DNA of 64,000 nucleotides from the NCBI GenBank assembly GCA_026770575.1, contig MU657217.1:187622-251621 (forward strand), read 5' to 3'. The notes beneath the pieces are model-generated. The model ran no database searches, had not been told where the DNA came from, and saw only the letters and a list, made by a program, of their open reading frames with translations. The DNA comes from Pelagophyceae sp. CCMP2097 (taxonomy: Eukaryota > Sar > Pelagophyceae). Each line of letters begins with the position of its first letter. Position 1 is the first letter of the stretch. The translations under genes and the position numbers were made by a program. Positions 1-11,617 of the stretch are shown piece after piece.

Positions 1-35
1 GAAACGCTCCCCGCCCTCGAAGACCGTGAATGTAG

Positions 36-950
36 GCGTTCATGTTCGGCGCCACCATCTCGGGCACGATGACACCGACGGGCGTCTTCGCGTTGGCGAA
101 TCTGCCGATCTACGGCAACGTTCTCATTGTTGTGGCGTCGATGCTCTTCGGGGCCGTGACCGCGGCAGAGATTGGGTGGTACGGCCTCGCGATCGTCCTC
201 GCGGCGGCTGCCGCGGGCGCCCAGAACGGTATTGTGACGACTGCGTCGACGTGCATCGTGCGCACGACGCACATGACAGGGATCGCCACAGACCTCTCTT
301 TGATCTTCGGCCGCGTCTTGAGAAGGCTCGCCTTGAAGGAATCCGTCTGGCTCACGCACGCAGAGTTCAAGCGCGGCCGTTTACTCTTGATGCTCGCCTC
401 GGGCTTCATCAGCGGCGCCGCCGTCGGCGCGGCGGTGCTCGGGGTGGCCCATGTCAAGAACGCGCGCACGCTCCTCGGGCCGGCCGTGCTGCAGTTGTGC
501 ATGGGCCTGGCGGCCAAGTTCACGCTCTGCGCCTCGCGCCTCGCCGCTTTACGGCAGCCGCCCCCGAAGGTCGACGACGAGGAAGTCGCAGTGGAGCCCG
601 TCCACGACTTGGAGTATCTCGTCACGAACCGCATGCACCCATTCGGCACCGAATCCCCACGGACCCCCGGATCGCGGTCGCGCGCCGGCTCGCGCCAGAG
701 CGAGGAGGCTGGGGACTGCCACGACGAGGCCGCGCAGCAAGATTTAGACTACCACGTCTCGCACCGGACGCACAGCCAGTCTTCCCACCACAGCCAGTCT
801 TCCCTCGACATTGGCGACCACGAGTACCACGTCACGCACCGCGCGCCGCACATCCCGCTCATGCACAACCCGCTGGACTCGCTCCGGAGCCACGACCGCG
901 CAGCCCGACGGCCGCCCTTTGAGCCCGTGCCAGACGCCGACCTCGTCTAA
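36..950 (+). CDS. DUF1275 (YoaK-type) membrane protein, 3' part only
   Basis: The frame opens immediately after a splice-acceptor-like TGTAG at 31-35 and closes with TAA at 948-950, so upstream exons lie outside the window. The first ~170 residues are hydrophobic, with several predicted membrane segments. They carry the family signature AAGAQNGIVTT...VRTTHMTG, which matches the conserved GxQN and THMTG blocks of DUF1275 proteins (Pfam family; integral membrane, function unknown). The last ~110 residues are hydrophilic and repeat a short motif three times (EYLVTNR, DYHVSHR, EYHVTHR), probably a cytosolic tail. Family call is fairly sure; substrate and role are unknown. Confidence 0.7.
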   Translation, partial: AFMFGATISGTMTPTGVFALANLPIYGNVLIVVASMLFGAVTAAEIGWYGLAIVLAAAAAGAQNGIVTTASTCIVRTTHMTGIATDLSLIFGRVLRRLALKESVWLTHAEFKRGRLLLMLASGFISGAAVGAAVLGVAHVKNARTLLGPAVLQLCMGLAAKFTLCASRLAALRQPPPKVDDEEVAVEPVHDLEYLVTNRMHPFGTESPRTPGSRSRAGSRQSEEAGDCHDEAAQQDLDYHVSHRTHSQSSHHSQSSLDIGDHEYHVTHRAPHIPLMHNPLDSLRSHDRAARRPPFEPVPDADLV

Positions 951-1274
951 GCGACCAGGCAAAGGCCCGCCCGCGCTCCGGCCTTGAACGACCGGCGGCA
1001 TCCGCCAACGTCCGGGACCCATCGAGGCCGAGGCCCGCAACAGAGCTGGCCCCGCCGCCTGTCAATAAGTTCCACCAATCCAATGCACCAGCTGGAACGC
1101 CTCTCCTGCTCGACGCCTCGCGTTCCGGGGCTTGCTAGGTCCACCGGGCCACGTCCACGGTTAACAACACATACACACACCACTGCCAGGCCGCCCTTAC
1201 CGCGCAGGGCTGAGGCGGCCAGACTCCGAGTGCCCTTTTCTGGAACCGACTGAGTCGTCTGGCGATATAGCCGA
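951..1274. other. intergenic, no gene seen
   Basis: Spacer between the DUF1275 gene and the NOL11-like gene. Open frames here are short and show no family resemblance. It holds a small CA-rich stretch near 1170-1185 and nothing else recognisable. Confidence 0.5.
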
Positions 1275-3653
1275 ATGCTCCGTTTGTGTCATGGTGACGT
1301 CGGCGGCGGCCCGGCCGTCGTCGGCTGCTCCTGGGTCGACGAGGCTCTGCTCGTCGTCACGCTGGCCTGGAGCGTGATTGTCTATGATGTCTCGGGCGAA
1401 GAGATCACGCGAATGCGCAGCTGGGCCCTCGCGCCAGTCGAGTGCGTCTCTCACGGCTCGGGACTTGGATCCGGGCTCTACGGCTGTCTGGACACTACGA
1501 CTGTAGGTCTGAGCGTTTAACGGTGGCTGCGGTCGCTCAGACTTCGACGCAGCGCATCGTCGCGGCGCACGGCACGGCGATCCGATGTTGGGACGAGGCC
1601 GCGACGGAAGTCGCAAAGGCGTGCGTATGCAGGCTGGGAGGCGCGGCAGTTCAAGATCCTGACGTTGGAACGACGTAGGCCGCGCCGCGCGTGCGCGCAG
1701 CGCGTCTCCGCCCTCCGATCGACGGCGGGCCTCGGGCGGCCGGACGTGGCCATTGCGGCTTTGGCGGACGGCGAGGTTTTATTCTTCTCGACGGACGACG
1801 TCGGCGCCTCGGGCGGCCGGACTCTGGTGCCGCTGCTTTCCATCAAACCGAGCCACGCCGGGACGTTCTTCGACTGCTGCGTCCGCCTCTGCGGTTCCGA
1901 AGCGTCGGCGGGAGACGTGGCCTGCGCCGCGCTCGACGCGGCGGCGATGCGCGCCGTCGGGGGGGCGTTTGCGGGCATCGCGCAGCAGGATGTGGACGAA
2001 GACTCTTTAGACGGTATCGAACGGAAACGCGCCGCGAAAAATTCTTCAATCATCTACGTCGTTTTGAAGACGGCGGCGGGCTACGTCGTTGACGCGCACG
2101 ACGTCGCCGGCGCCGCGGCCAAGTTTGAGGCCCCGGGTGGGCCGCCTTCGAAGCGGGCGGCGAAGCGTATCAAAAGAGACCGCAACGCCACCCCCCAGGG
2201 CCTCGAGGCCCCGAAGACGACGGTCTCCGCTTTGAAGGCGCCCAACGCGCAGTGTACGCTGGCCGCGTTTGCGGTGGACGGCGCCGAGACGGCGCACGTT
2301 CTTTGGACCTCTAGCACAAAGCAAGAGACCGTTTGGGCGGCTTTACGACTCTCCGGCGGCACTTCAACTGCGCCAGAGGCGCCGAAGACGCTCTTCGAGC
2401 GCCCCGTCGGCGACGCCTCGAAGAAGGCGGCTTGTTTGGCAGTTTTGGATCAACGTCTTATCGCCATCTCCACGGGCGCCACCATCGAGCTGTGGAACGG
2501 CCGCGTCGGCGCCAAGCTCGAAGACGTCTCATTCGCCGACGGCGCGGACGTCGGCGGCGTGGCGTTCTTCAGCGGCGTTTCCCGGTCTTTATGCGTCGCT
2601 TCTCAACAAGCGTGCTACGTGGCGACGCAGCTCCACGCGTCCCGCGGCTGCGCGACGGCGGCCGACGCCGTGCTGAAGTGCGCGGGTTTGAAGGCGGAGG
2701 CGTTCATCGGGGAGGCGTTCATCGGTTCGATTCCGGCCCACGCGGAGGAATTGTTTGTGGCCGCGAACAGAGACGATTTCGTCAAGGCATGGAGGGCCGC
2801 CGCGCAGTGCAAGCCCGTCGCCGCCGCGACGGTCGCATCGCTCCGCAAGGCCGCTTCAAGCGCGGACCGTTCAGCGTTTGAAGCTTTGGCGACGGACGAC
2901 GCTCTTTTAACGGACGCCACGGGCCGCCTCGCGCAAGTCGTCATCGACCTCGCTCTAGAGTTCGAGGCCACGGCCCTCTGGGCGCCGCTGCGCTTCGTCT
3001 TTTTCACGGGCCGGGTCTCGTTTGCGAAGAAGGACGACGCCGGGGCGCGCATCGTGCATGCGGTGCTGGCGTCGTCGAACGAAGAAGCAGAACCTTCGAC
3101 GCGAAAGTCGCCTAGGAAGCGCGCCTCGGGCGTGGAAACCCCCGTCGAGGCCGTGGCGTCGCGGAAGCTGGCCTTGCTGCGGCACGCGGCGGCGCATAGG
3201 GATTCGCCGGATTCTTTGCGCATTAAAGTGCTCCGATTCGCTTTGGCTTTACGCTGCACCGAATCCGTTGACGGCGAAGCCTTGGACGCCTTCTTCGGCG
3301 ACTTTGCGGCCGCGCGCAGGCCCGCGAAAGCGTCGGCGCTTCGAGCGTTGCCCGCAGCGGAAGCGATTTACCTGATCCATCTTTTAACGCACGACCCTAA
3401 ACTCGACGCCGCGATTTCAGCGTCTTGGTTGGAGGCTTTACTGGACGCCAAGTTCGTCGCTCTCTCGCTGCGCTGCGCCGACGACGCGCACGTGAAGCGC
3501 GTCCTCGCTTCGGCGCGCGCCTTTGTCGACGACGCCGTTTTAGGCGCTGAAAAGCTGACCAAGCTCGGTGCTCTGATGCAGCACGCCACGCACGCCGCCG
3601 CGCTGCAAAGCGACGACGGGCACTACGCTGTGGAGACGTTCCAACTCTCTTAA
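1275..3653 (+). CDS. NOL11: NOL11-like nucleolar protein (U3 snoRNP/t-UTP, ribosome biogenesis)
   Basis: Three exons give one open frame of 751 residues: 1275-1441, 1507-1620 and 1679-3653 (donors GTGCGT at 1442 and 1621, acceptors TGTAG and CGTAG; phases agree). The N-terminal half is a weak beta-propeller: VIVYDVSGEEI, then AAHGTAIRCWDE, then VAIAALADGEVLFF, the order seen at the start of NOL11. The C-terminal half is helical and ends with SWLEALLDAKFVALSL, resembling the conserved 'W..LLDaHF' block of NOL11/Utp8. In animals NOL11 acts in the small-subunit processome for early pre-rRNA transcription and processing. The call rests on remembered family pattern; another divergent nucleolar WD protein is possible. 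RRP15 nearby serves the same pathway but is not linked to it. Confidence 0.55.
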
Positions 3654-3708
3654 GCGACTTAAGAAAGTGTCGCGACAGGATCCCGATCCACCAGAGGCCT
3701 GGCTGGAG

Positions 3709-3870
3709 ACGAGGGGGGACTCATGGGACTGTGCCTTCGTTCGTATGCCACCAACACGATCTCTGGGAGCTTGTTCGACGTTTAGACAAGGGACTGTGCC
3801 TTTGTGGGAAGAGGAGGCCACAAAAACGATCTCTCTGGTGGCTTGTTCGGCGTGCAGACAAGGGTCCTCG
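3709..3870 (+). repeat. two imperfect ~70-bp direct repeats in intergenic DNA
   Basis: Two copies begin near 3728 and 3790. Each starts with gggactgtgcctt, continues through cacgatctct or acgatctctct, then gcttgttcg, and ends with agacaag. They sit between the stop of the NOL11-like gene and the 3' end of the convergent LRR/EF-hand gene. No open frame explains them. They may belong to the same class of short duplicated sequence found in introns of this window. Confidence 0.6.
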
Positions 3871-3917
3871 CTGGCGTCTTCGTAGCGCGCAAGATGATTA
3901 GTAGCGCCGCCGGATGC

Positions 3918-6900
3918 TTAGTAGCGCCGGAGGATGACGCCGTCGGCGGTGACTCTTAAGCGGCACTCGTCCACTGGGGGCTGACCGCAGGCGAACCTCA
4001 GCAATAGTGTGTCTCGGAAGAACCACGCCCGCTCCTTTGCGGCGCACGCGTACTCGAGCTCCACCTAATACACGCTCCAGAAGCACTCTTTCGCGTACTA
4101 TGACCCTTTCTTCTCTGCCGCCGCTCGCGACTCTCCCTCGATGCTGCCCTCTGTCATCAAGTCTCCGGGTATTCACAAAACGACACCGGTCACCGACGAC
4201 GCCCTGCTTGGCGCACCCTCCTCCCGTCTCCTCGATCCAGCCCGAGGGCAGGTCCCAGCCGGCGATCCAGTCCGCCTTGGCCCAGTCGACGCTGTCGGAC
4301 CGGCGGTAGCGCGCTTTCAACCAGTTCTCGCCATCTTCTCTCACGGCCAAAGCGATGAGCATGCGCGCCATCTCGCGCTCGTCCCAGACCGTGAGATTGA
4401 CGCGGTGGAAGCCCTCTGGGCTGCGCGGGTTGTGCAGGTTGAGGTGGCCTAGGCGGTGCTCCAGACGCCGAGCGTCCAACTTGTCCACGCGGTGTACAAA
4501 CGCAGACGCCAAGTTCTCGAGGTCCACGACGCGCCGGTACAGCCTAATCTTGTCGTCGCGCGCGACAACAAGTCCGACGGAGGACGGCAAACGGCTGAAG
4601 CGCGGGCGGACAAGGCCCCAAAGTCTCACAACGACAAGTCCGACTGAGAAACCGGCCCCTCGGAGGACGGGGAGCGTCCCTTGCGAACTCGGACGGCAAA
4701 CCGGCCCCTCGGAGGACGGGGAGACGCCGCTTCGTACACTGCGGCGAGCTCGCAGCGGAGCTCGGCCCAGAGTTGGCCCTGCGGGCACTTTTGCCAGAGC
4801 TGGAACAACTGATCCGCCGTAATCGCCAAGCGCGTGGCGAGCACCTCCAACCGGATGACCTGTAAAGAGAACCATGCCAAAGCGTCGCGCGGCGGGAGTA
4901 AAAGCTTTGAAGTTTCATCGTGGTCCTCGAAAGACGCGTGGACGCCCGAACAGTGCATCGAGACCCGCCTCCACTTCAACTTTGGGACCACCACCACTTC
5001 AGGTCCATCCACAGACTCGTCGTGCTCCTGCGCTGAGAGAGGCCGGAGCAACGTCGCCGTCTCGAAGCCGGAAACTGCAGAGTCGCCTAACTCGACGGCG
5101 TGCGAGACGGCTCTATCCAACAGTAAAAGTTGCATGCCATTCCTCGAGGGCGGCGAAAACTTGGAACCATCGCCGCAGCCTTTTTCGACTAAGCGCCACT
5201 CGTTTGCGCGGAGTTGCTTGAGGAGAGCACCAAAGTGCTGTTTTTGGATTCGTTTTGTATTCTTCCAAGGCCTTTGGGCCGCCACAACGTCTACCCGTAG
5301 AATACCGGAAGTTGGCAGCTTGGACCCCCACGCCGCCGAGTCGTCGCTCGAGGCCGCGACCATGGATTGAGTTCCCGTCGACGACTTGTTGGCGAGTTTG
5401 TAGCCGAACGCAGTACAAGCGTTCCCTGACAAAGGCATACCATCCAACCTTACATTCCGAAAGCACCCGCCCGGTTGCTTGCCCACGCCGTGCTGCGACG
5501 TGTCTATCGAAGAAGCCTTGCGCCGTTCCGCGGCGGTGTACAAACGTTTGAAGACTGCCACGTCCCCCGCGTCCGCCATGTCAAAGGCGTAATGACCCCC
5601 AACGGCACCCACATGCGCGCGCCACAACGCGGCGCCGACGTCGCACCGTAAAGCGACTTGTTCTTCCAAAGTGAGGTTTGTGCTGATCATTTGCACGCAG
5701 TCGTCTGCCGAGACCATGGTCGCCATTAACCGTTTAACCGTCTCGTACACTGCAAACCCGTTGCATTCCGCCGCATCTAAAAGCCATTGCGCCTGCATGG
5801 CCGTGTACGGGCCCGCGTTTGACGCGGCGTCGAAGAGCTTGGAGCGGTCACATTCGGAAGAAGCGGCGGAGACCATGGCTAGCAAGGCGGACACGCCCGC
5901 GTCCGAACCCGCCACCTAGAGCCTTATACAATGCCACACCGTCTGTTCTCATATGTCTCTCATCCCGTCGTCCCTGCTCTGTGTTTGCCGTCCCTGGTTT
6001 GCCACCACCGTACGCCGCTTCGAACGTCGCCGACAGCAAGGGCGCCCTCTGCGTCGAAGCGGACGTGCAAGACGCCGTGTTCCGGCGGAATGTACGTTTG
6101 CCCCGTCTGGTCCAGTAAAGCGCCGTGCTGGGCCAGAGGGGCTACTAGGAAGAGGCCGAAAAGGTAGTGGACAAACTCGGCTACGTCGATGAGGCCCCCG
6201 CCGTCCGTCTAAAGCAAGCATTTTTCGATGCAGACGGCAAGGACCGCCCGGGAGGCGACGCAGATAATGACGACATGACAACAGGAAGGACCTGGCGACA
6301 AGACGCAGACAGCAAGGCCCAGCACTCTGAAAGGACTACGCACGTCGTGGTCCGCGATGATCCTCTCCGCCTCGCCGTCGCCGAGATCAAAGCCAAGGAG
6401 CCTGCCGCACTCGCGCAGCTCGCGCATGTCCAGCGTCCCGGAACCGTCCGCGTCGACCTACGGACGGCACCCGTTTTTGCACGACGAACCGGACGAGCGT
6501 CTCCTTCTTCTGTTATGCACTTCACTGCGCCTTCTTCATGAATGCACTCACGGAGGCTGCTGAAGTCTCTCCCCGGGCGCTCATCGAGCCAGTGCCCCAG
6601 CTTCACGTCCGTGACGGTTCGGGTTTTCCGGCCGAACGCGGCGCGAGACGATTTGGAACACCCCCCTGAAGATCAAGTCCAGCAGCACCTCGGGCGTCAG
6701 GACCTACCGAGGGGTGCGCGCCATCCCGGCGAGGAGCTCTCAAAATCACGAGGGCGCGCTCACGCCGTCTCCCACGACGTCCGTCTCCTTGCGCCGCGCC
6801 CTGGGCGCCGGCGCCGCGGTCTCTTGAGTGACTTCTGGCGCCGCGGCCGGCGCCTCGTCCGCCGAAGCGACGAGGCAGGCGGTGGAGAGGGCGCGTTTGG

Positions 6901-7605
6901 ACTCCGCTCTGAGGACGGTCTTGGACTCTGCGCCGGTTCCGGTCCGGGTTTGGCTTTTTGAGAACATCATCTTCGAAGCCTTGGCGTCCTTTGCCCCTTT
7001 GCGAAGCGCCTCTGGCGTCGGCGCCGGCTCGGGCTCCGATGCGGCGGCGGCGCCGCCGCGCATGGCACTGATGAACTCGACACTTTTACAGACGGCGCCC
7101 GCGGCGCGCTTCCACTTGCCGACGTTGTTCCCCTTCGTCAACGGCTCCTTCTCCTTCGTCAATAATGGCTCCTTCTTCTTCCTCGACGGCGCCTTCGCCG
7201 GGGAAACCGCCTTCGAACAAGGGTCCTTTGGCGTGCGCGCGTAAAAGCCTTGGATCTTGCCGTCGACGAACCCTCGTATCTTTGGGAGAGCGTCGGCGGG
7301 AGGAAAAATATGCAGCGCCGCCAGCATCTGCTCAAACGCCCCCGCGGGCACACGGCCCGAACCCATCGCCGCGTCAATGATGGGCCGCCACAGCGCGGCG
7401 CGGTCCTGCTGTTTCGGGGTGCGCGTCAGATGGATCACCTCCCTCGACGAAAGAGGTTTCGCCGACCACTCCAGCCTCGCTAGGTTCGCCAGGCCGTCGG
7501 CCGACTCGGTCGCGATTCGGAAGAGCTCGGAGGCGACGGCGCTCGAATATGGGTCGGCGAGGTCAAGCTCGTACCTTTTTAGCGTGGTGGGATCACGGCG
7601 GCAAA
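3918..7605 (-). CDS. EF-hand and C-terminal part of a large LRR/EF-hand gene
   Basis: Exons recognised 5' to 3' on the minus strand: 7605-6764, one from 6703, 6457-6344, 6208-6014, 5915 to ~4730, 4543-4177 and 4064-3918 (stop TAA at 3920-3918). Joins checked by phase include GGC|GTC at 6764/6703, GAC|ACG at 6344/6208, GGC|GTG at 6014/5915 and TTT|GTG at 4177/4064. The first exon has YELDLADPYSSAV and a Lys-rich linker. Two EF-hand loops follow: DADGSGTLDMRE, and DTDGGGLIDVAE, which is split after its first Asp by an intron. The next exon carries a helical segment like DUF4476 (AMQAQWLLDAAECNGFAVYE). The last ~160 residues (e.g. WDLPSGWIEETGG) are unclassified. It very probably continues from the LRR part at 7645-9666 as one calcium-responsive protein; the junction near 7605-7700 is not resolved. 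Confidence 0.55.
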
Positions 7606-7644
7606 CTATATCTCCACCCGCGGCTCTGGTAAGGCGGTGGCTCG

Positions 7645-9666
7645 CTATGGAGCCAAGGACGGCCTCTTAACTCCGCGCACGCGTCTGCACCCTCCTGTGG
7701 CGGTTTTCCGACTGTGGCGGTTTTGGGCTTTCCAACGATGGACGCCGACTTTGCGCTCTCCGTGCGGCTTCAGAGCATCAAAGCACCTTCGCTCATAGTC
7801 GGAAAGCGTCGCGGCGGCCATGTCGCATGCGGCCAGGTCGACGGCGAACTGGCCCTGCCTCTCGCGGACGGCGTGTAATAGAGCCCGGGCGCCGACGTCT
7901 CCCGGGTGGTTGCCTTGAAAATCCAAAAGTCGTAAAGCCTGCCTTCTCCGGCGGATGTTCGCCGCGAGAACAAAGGTGGCTCTTTGCGTGACGTTGTTGC
8001 GGCAGAGGCGGAGGACTTTTAAAGAGTCGTTTTGGAATAAAGCCTTGCCCAACGCTTGCGTCGCGAGGTCCCCGAACGCGTTAAAGTCCAAATTCAACTC
8101 CACCAGCCCGACGTTCTCCGCCAGCGCCTTTGCCAACGCCAGCGCCGACGCCCTTCTTAAAGCGTTCCAGGAGAGGTCGAGGACTTGTAACGCGGAGTTG
8201 TTTCGAAGCATGGCCGCGAGTGCCTCGCCGCCGGCCCCTGAACGCGGATTGGCCATCACCGAGTCCTCCGAAGACCCGATCAAGTTGTCGCTCAAGTCTA
8301 AAGTCTTGAGGCCGCTTCCTTGCAAGCCCTCGCATAAAGCGCGGCAGTCGTCGTCGTCAACATCCGAATGTTGCAACCGCAGTTCAACGAGTTTCGAAAA
8401 CTCCGAATCCGTCAGCAAGACCCTCAAAGCCAACGCCCCTCGGCGGTCCATGTCGTTGCGCGAGAGGTCTAAAGCCTCGAGGCGCGGGAGCTGGCGCATG
8501 GCATCCAATAGAGGTTCTAAGGAAGCATCCGTCAACCTGTTGGAAGATATATCAATCGCCATCAACGAAGGCAGCCTCGGTAAAGCGTCGGCCAAAGCGC
8601 AGCCGTGCGCGTCGCCGACGCCGAGGCCTCGAAGTAACAAAGTCGTGCCTTGGGTCGGGCCGTCGTGTTTCGCGACGTACGCCAGTAGAGGTCGTAAAGC
8701 CAAATTTCTCGCCGCCTGCGACCGCACGAATTCCACCGTCGCCGCGTCGCCGTCGTCGTTTGCGCAGTACGCGTGCTCGCGCGACTGAAGAACACGCGCG
8801 ACGCCGAAGAATTTGTGCTTCGAAGCAGTCCGCGACCCGAGCGAAGACCCGCTCCGAGACCCTCGAGACCCTCGAGACCCGCGCGACCCGACGGACGACG
8901 TCGGCGACGGCGCGTTGTACCGCGCGAGGCGGCCCGGACTCCGACAACCCGAGCGAGACCCAGGGCTCCGCGGGCTGCGGCCGCCGGGGGAGACGACGCT
9001 GCTGAACGAGTCGCGGTCGCATTCGTTGTGCATGAGGCGCATGGCGCGGACGGCGCGGACGACGCGGGTGACGTGTGCGCTGAAACGATACCTTCGCTTC
9101 CGCGGCGACGCGCACTCCGCGCCGGACGTGTCCTCGGGCGCCGCCGCATCAGCGCCAGCGCCGGCGGAGGATGCCGGCCTACGTTTTGATTCGGTCCGAG
9201 CGCTGCGACGCGGGCACCCCCGTGAGAGCCTTTTGCAAACACACGCACTTCTGTTTGCGGTTGCCAAAGGGCTGCGCGGCGGCGTCGCAACGATGGAACC
9301 AGTCCTGCAGAGCCGTGCGCCGCTTCGTCGAGGCCGACCGATCGAGGCGCCTATCGACGCCTGGAAACACAGCGCTCGGCGGTGCCTCAAAAGGCACGGC
9401 GCTTACTTGGCCTCGATGCGGCCCGAGGCCTTGCGCTCTGCTTTTTCGGCGAAGCCCGCTGCGGCGGAGAGTCGGGCGGATTCGGCTTCCAAAGGGTCTG
9501 AATGGTCCAAGGTTCCAAAGCTCTTGAATCCATCTGAGCTTCCAAACGTCTTGAACGCGTTCCTGTCCTTCGACGTGACCCAAACCGAGACCTCTGCGGC
9601 GGCGGCCGCAGGCACGCGCCTCTTCGCGGGCCCGCGCATCAAGGGCGCCTTCATCCGACCACACAT
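7645..9666 (-). CDS. Leucine-rich-repeat N-terminal part of the same large gene
   Basis: Exon 1 starts at ATG 9666 (or ATG 9654) and ends at 9407 with donor GTAAGC. Exon 2 is 9350-9249 (donor GTGCGT). Exon 3 starts at 9178 and holds the LRR domain; phases agree across both joins. The N-terminal region is Ser/Arg-rich with an imperfect SRGSRGSRGS tract. At least seven ribonuclease-inhibitor-type LRRs follow, for example LEALDLSRNDM, LKTLDLSDNLI, LQVLDLSWNAL and LVELNLDFNAF, with the LxxLxLxxN spacing. Such repeats form a curved protein-binding scaffold. The open frame stops at 7645, but the true exon should be spliced to the 7605-6764 exon, giving an LRR, linker, EF-hand, C-terminal-domain protein of well over 1,200 residues. 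Partner and pathway are unknown. Confidence 0.6.
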
Positions 9667-10106
9667 CCTCTTTCGAGTGTCCTACGTCTCTCACGACGCG
9701 TTCATCCGACCCGACGGGTACCCGCCCGGATCCCGAGGAAATCTGGAATCGGAACAATTGAGTTGAACCGCGGTTGAAGAAGCCTCCTCGATTTGCGGAA
9801 GGCTCCTCGAGGGCGTAACGCGCCACCTCCTGCCGTCTCTCTCGAAGAGCGCGCCGCATGCGTGGGCGTGCTGTGAATAGCAAAGGGTCGACGAGTCCGC
9901 AGTCCCCTTGAGATAAAGTCGATCTGTAGTCGCGCCACATCGTCGTTGTTTAAGGACGATCCTTCGCACGTCCTGCGGCGCCGCCGGGGAACCCAGGCCG
10001 CGTCGAGGCGCGGCGTCTCGCACGGACGAGGCGCGGCGTCCCACGCAGCGCGGCCTTTGCGGCTCCGCGAGCGTATTGGCGCGCCGCCTCAACCGTGTGC
10101 CTCGCC
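9667..10106. other. intergenic, no gene seen
   Basis: Spacer between the 5' end of the LRR/EF-hand gene and the 3' end of RRP15 (both minus strand). A tcatccgacc motif occurs at 9651 and again at 9702. Open frames here do not resemble protein families. Confidence 0.4.
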
Positions 10107-11165
10107 TCAGCGCTTGGCGCGGTCCTTTTTGTGGTGGAGGAATGGCCCCGGCGTGTCGTCGTTTTGCTTGCGGGGTTTCGGGGCGGCGGCGGTGGGTTTG
10201 GGTGCGTCGTCATCCCAATCGTCCATTTTCGAATCCAGCAGAAAATCATCCCGAGCCCAGTTGTTCGTAAACTTGGGGGCGCGAGACGGCGCCTCGTCGT
10301 CAAACGACTCGGCGTTGAGCACGTCGAAGGCGGCGGAAGACCTAAGAATCACCGGTGGGCACGCAGCGCGCGGGTCCCAGACACAGATCACCCGTGGGCA
10401 AGCACGGGCCCCGGACGCGCAATCTGCTCACTTCGACCGGACGTCTTGCAACGCTTCGAACTTTGCCCGCTGCGCTTCTTCCGCGGGCGTGCGCGCCGCA
10501 CTGCGCTTGCCGCCGCGGCGCGCCGGCGCGCGCTGCGGCGCCTCGGCGCCCTCGCCGTCGGCGGCGCGCTGATGTTCCGAGATGGAATTGAAAAGAGCGA
10601 CGACCGCGCGCGTGGCGATCTTGCGGAGCGCTCGTTCAGAATTCAGATTCACCGGGTCGGGCTGGACGACGCCGACGGCGCGTCTCACAGCTTTGTCAAG
10701 GCGGCGCTGCTTCGCGCCAGTCTCGAGTTCGGCCTGCGCCTCCAACTCCTTCATCATGGGAGTCTTGCGCTTCGCCAGCACGGCCTTGCCGCCCTTGACG
10801 TCGCCGCCGAGGATCTTGGCAATGGCCATGCCCATGCCCGCGCCCGTCTCGCGGTCGCCGTCGGAGCCCTCATCGCTGCCGTCCTCGCTGCCAGAACCAT
10901 CGCCGCCCGCGTACGCGTCGTCGTCGCCGCCATCGTCGGCGTCGCCGTCGTCGTCGACGTCCGCGCCATCATCGGCGTCGTCACCCGCGTAACCGTCGCC
11001 CGGGCGGACGTCGCCGTCGCCGTCGTCGTCGTCGGCCGCCGCGCCGTCGTCAGAGGCCGCTTCGCCGCCGGCGCTCGCACGCTCGTCGGCGTACTCGTCG
11101 TCCTGCGGCGGGGCGGGCACGCGCGCGGCCGCCTTCGTCTTCGCCTTCGCCGTGCGAGGAGGCAT
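10107..11165 (-). CDS. RRP15: RRP15-like ribosomal RNA processing protein
   Basis: Two exons: 11165-10432 and 10341-10107, joined AA|G with a GTGAGC donor and a TTAG acceptor, for 322 residues. The first ~100 residues are an Asp/Glu-rich acidic tail, common in nucleolar proteins. The core then shows the Rrp15 pattern: IAKILGGDVKGGKAVLAKR, then ERALRKIATRAVVALFNSI, the most conserved block (LRKIATxGVVxLFNAI in the family). The C-terminus has WARDDFLLDSKMDDWDDD, matching the family's 'LRDDF...KxKDWD' ending. Yeast Rrp15 acts in pre-60S particles in early 27S/25S rRNA maturation. Length is typical. ATG 11165 is the only in-frame start before the acidic region. Confidence 0.88.
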
Positions 11166-11617
11166 CGCGACCCGCCGAGCAAAGCAGAATGTATCGCCAC
11201 AAAAATACCCGGACAGAGGGTATTAATCGGGTATTTACGGTATTCGAAGAAGGGTCTTCGTGTGACGGTCTAGCCGCGTGCACCTCGGCGCGCGCGTCGA
11301 CGGCGGTTGGTGCGGGCCCCGGATGGTCATATGGCACTCGCGGAGCGCGTCGCTGCTGGTAATCGGATGGCCAACCGCAGGCCCGCGGTCGCGAGCCCCG
11401 CGGCGGCCATGCCCGGCGGCGGCGTCCGTCGGGCCCTCGGACGGCCCGAGCCGTCCGCCACGTATGTGGTGCGCATCGTCGGGCAACGCCGCATTCGCGC
11501 GCCGTTGGCCGCGACGACGGCCCGCGAGGCTCGTCGACCGCCTCGGCTGCGCCGCCCGTCAGTCGTTGCAATTCAGCGACGCGCGGCCGCGCGGGCGGCC
11601 CGGGGAGCGTTGCGCGG
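11166..11617. other. intergenic region upstream of RRP15
   Basis: Between the RRP15 start and the 3' end of the methyltransferase gene. It contains gggtatt repeats at 11217-11245 (gggtattaatcgggtattta) just upstream of RRP15. Long open frames on both strands look like GC-rich antisense noise. Confidence 0.4.

Noticed and set aside
1442..1678. Separate 78-residue gene
   Set aside because: Part of it is exon 2 of the NOL11-like gene. The frame switches are explained by two introns with GTGCGT donors.
10095..11273. 392-residue open frame on the plus strand
   Set aside because: Antisense to RRP15. Its composition (long Val/Ala/Arg runs) mirrors the Asp/Glu codons of the acidic tail on the other strand.
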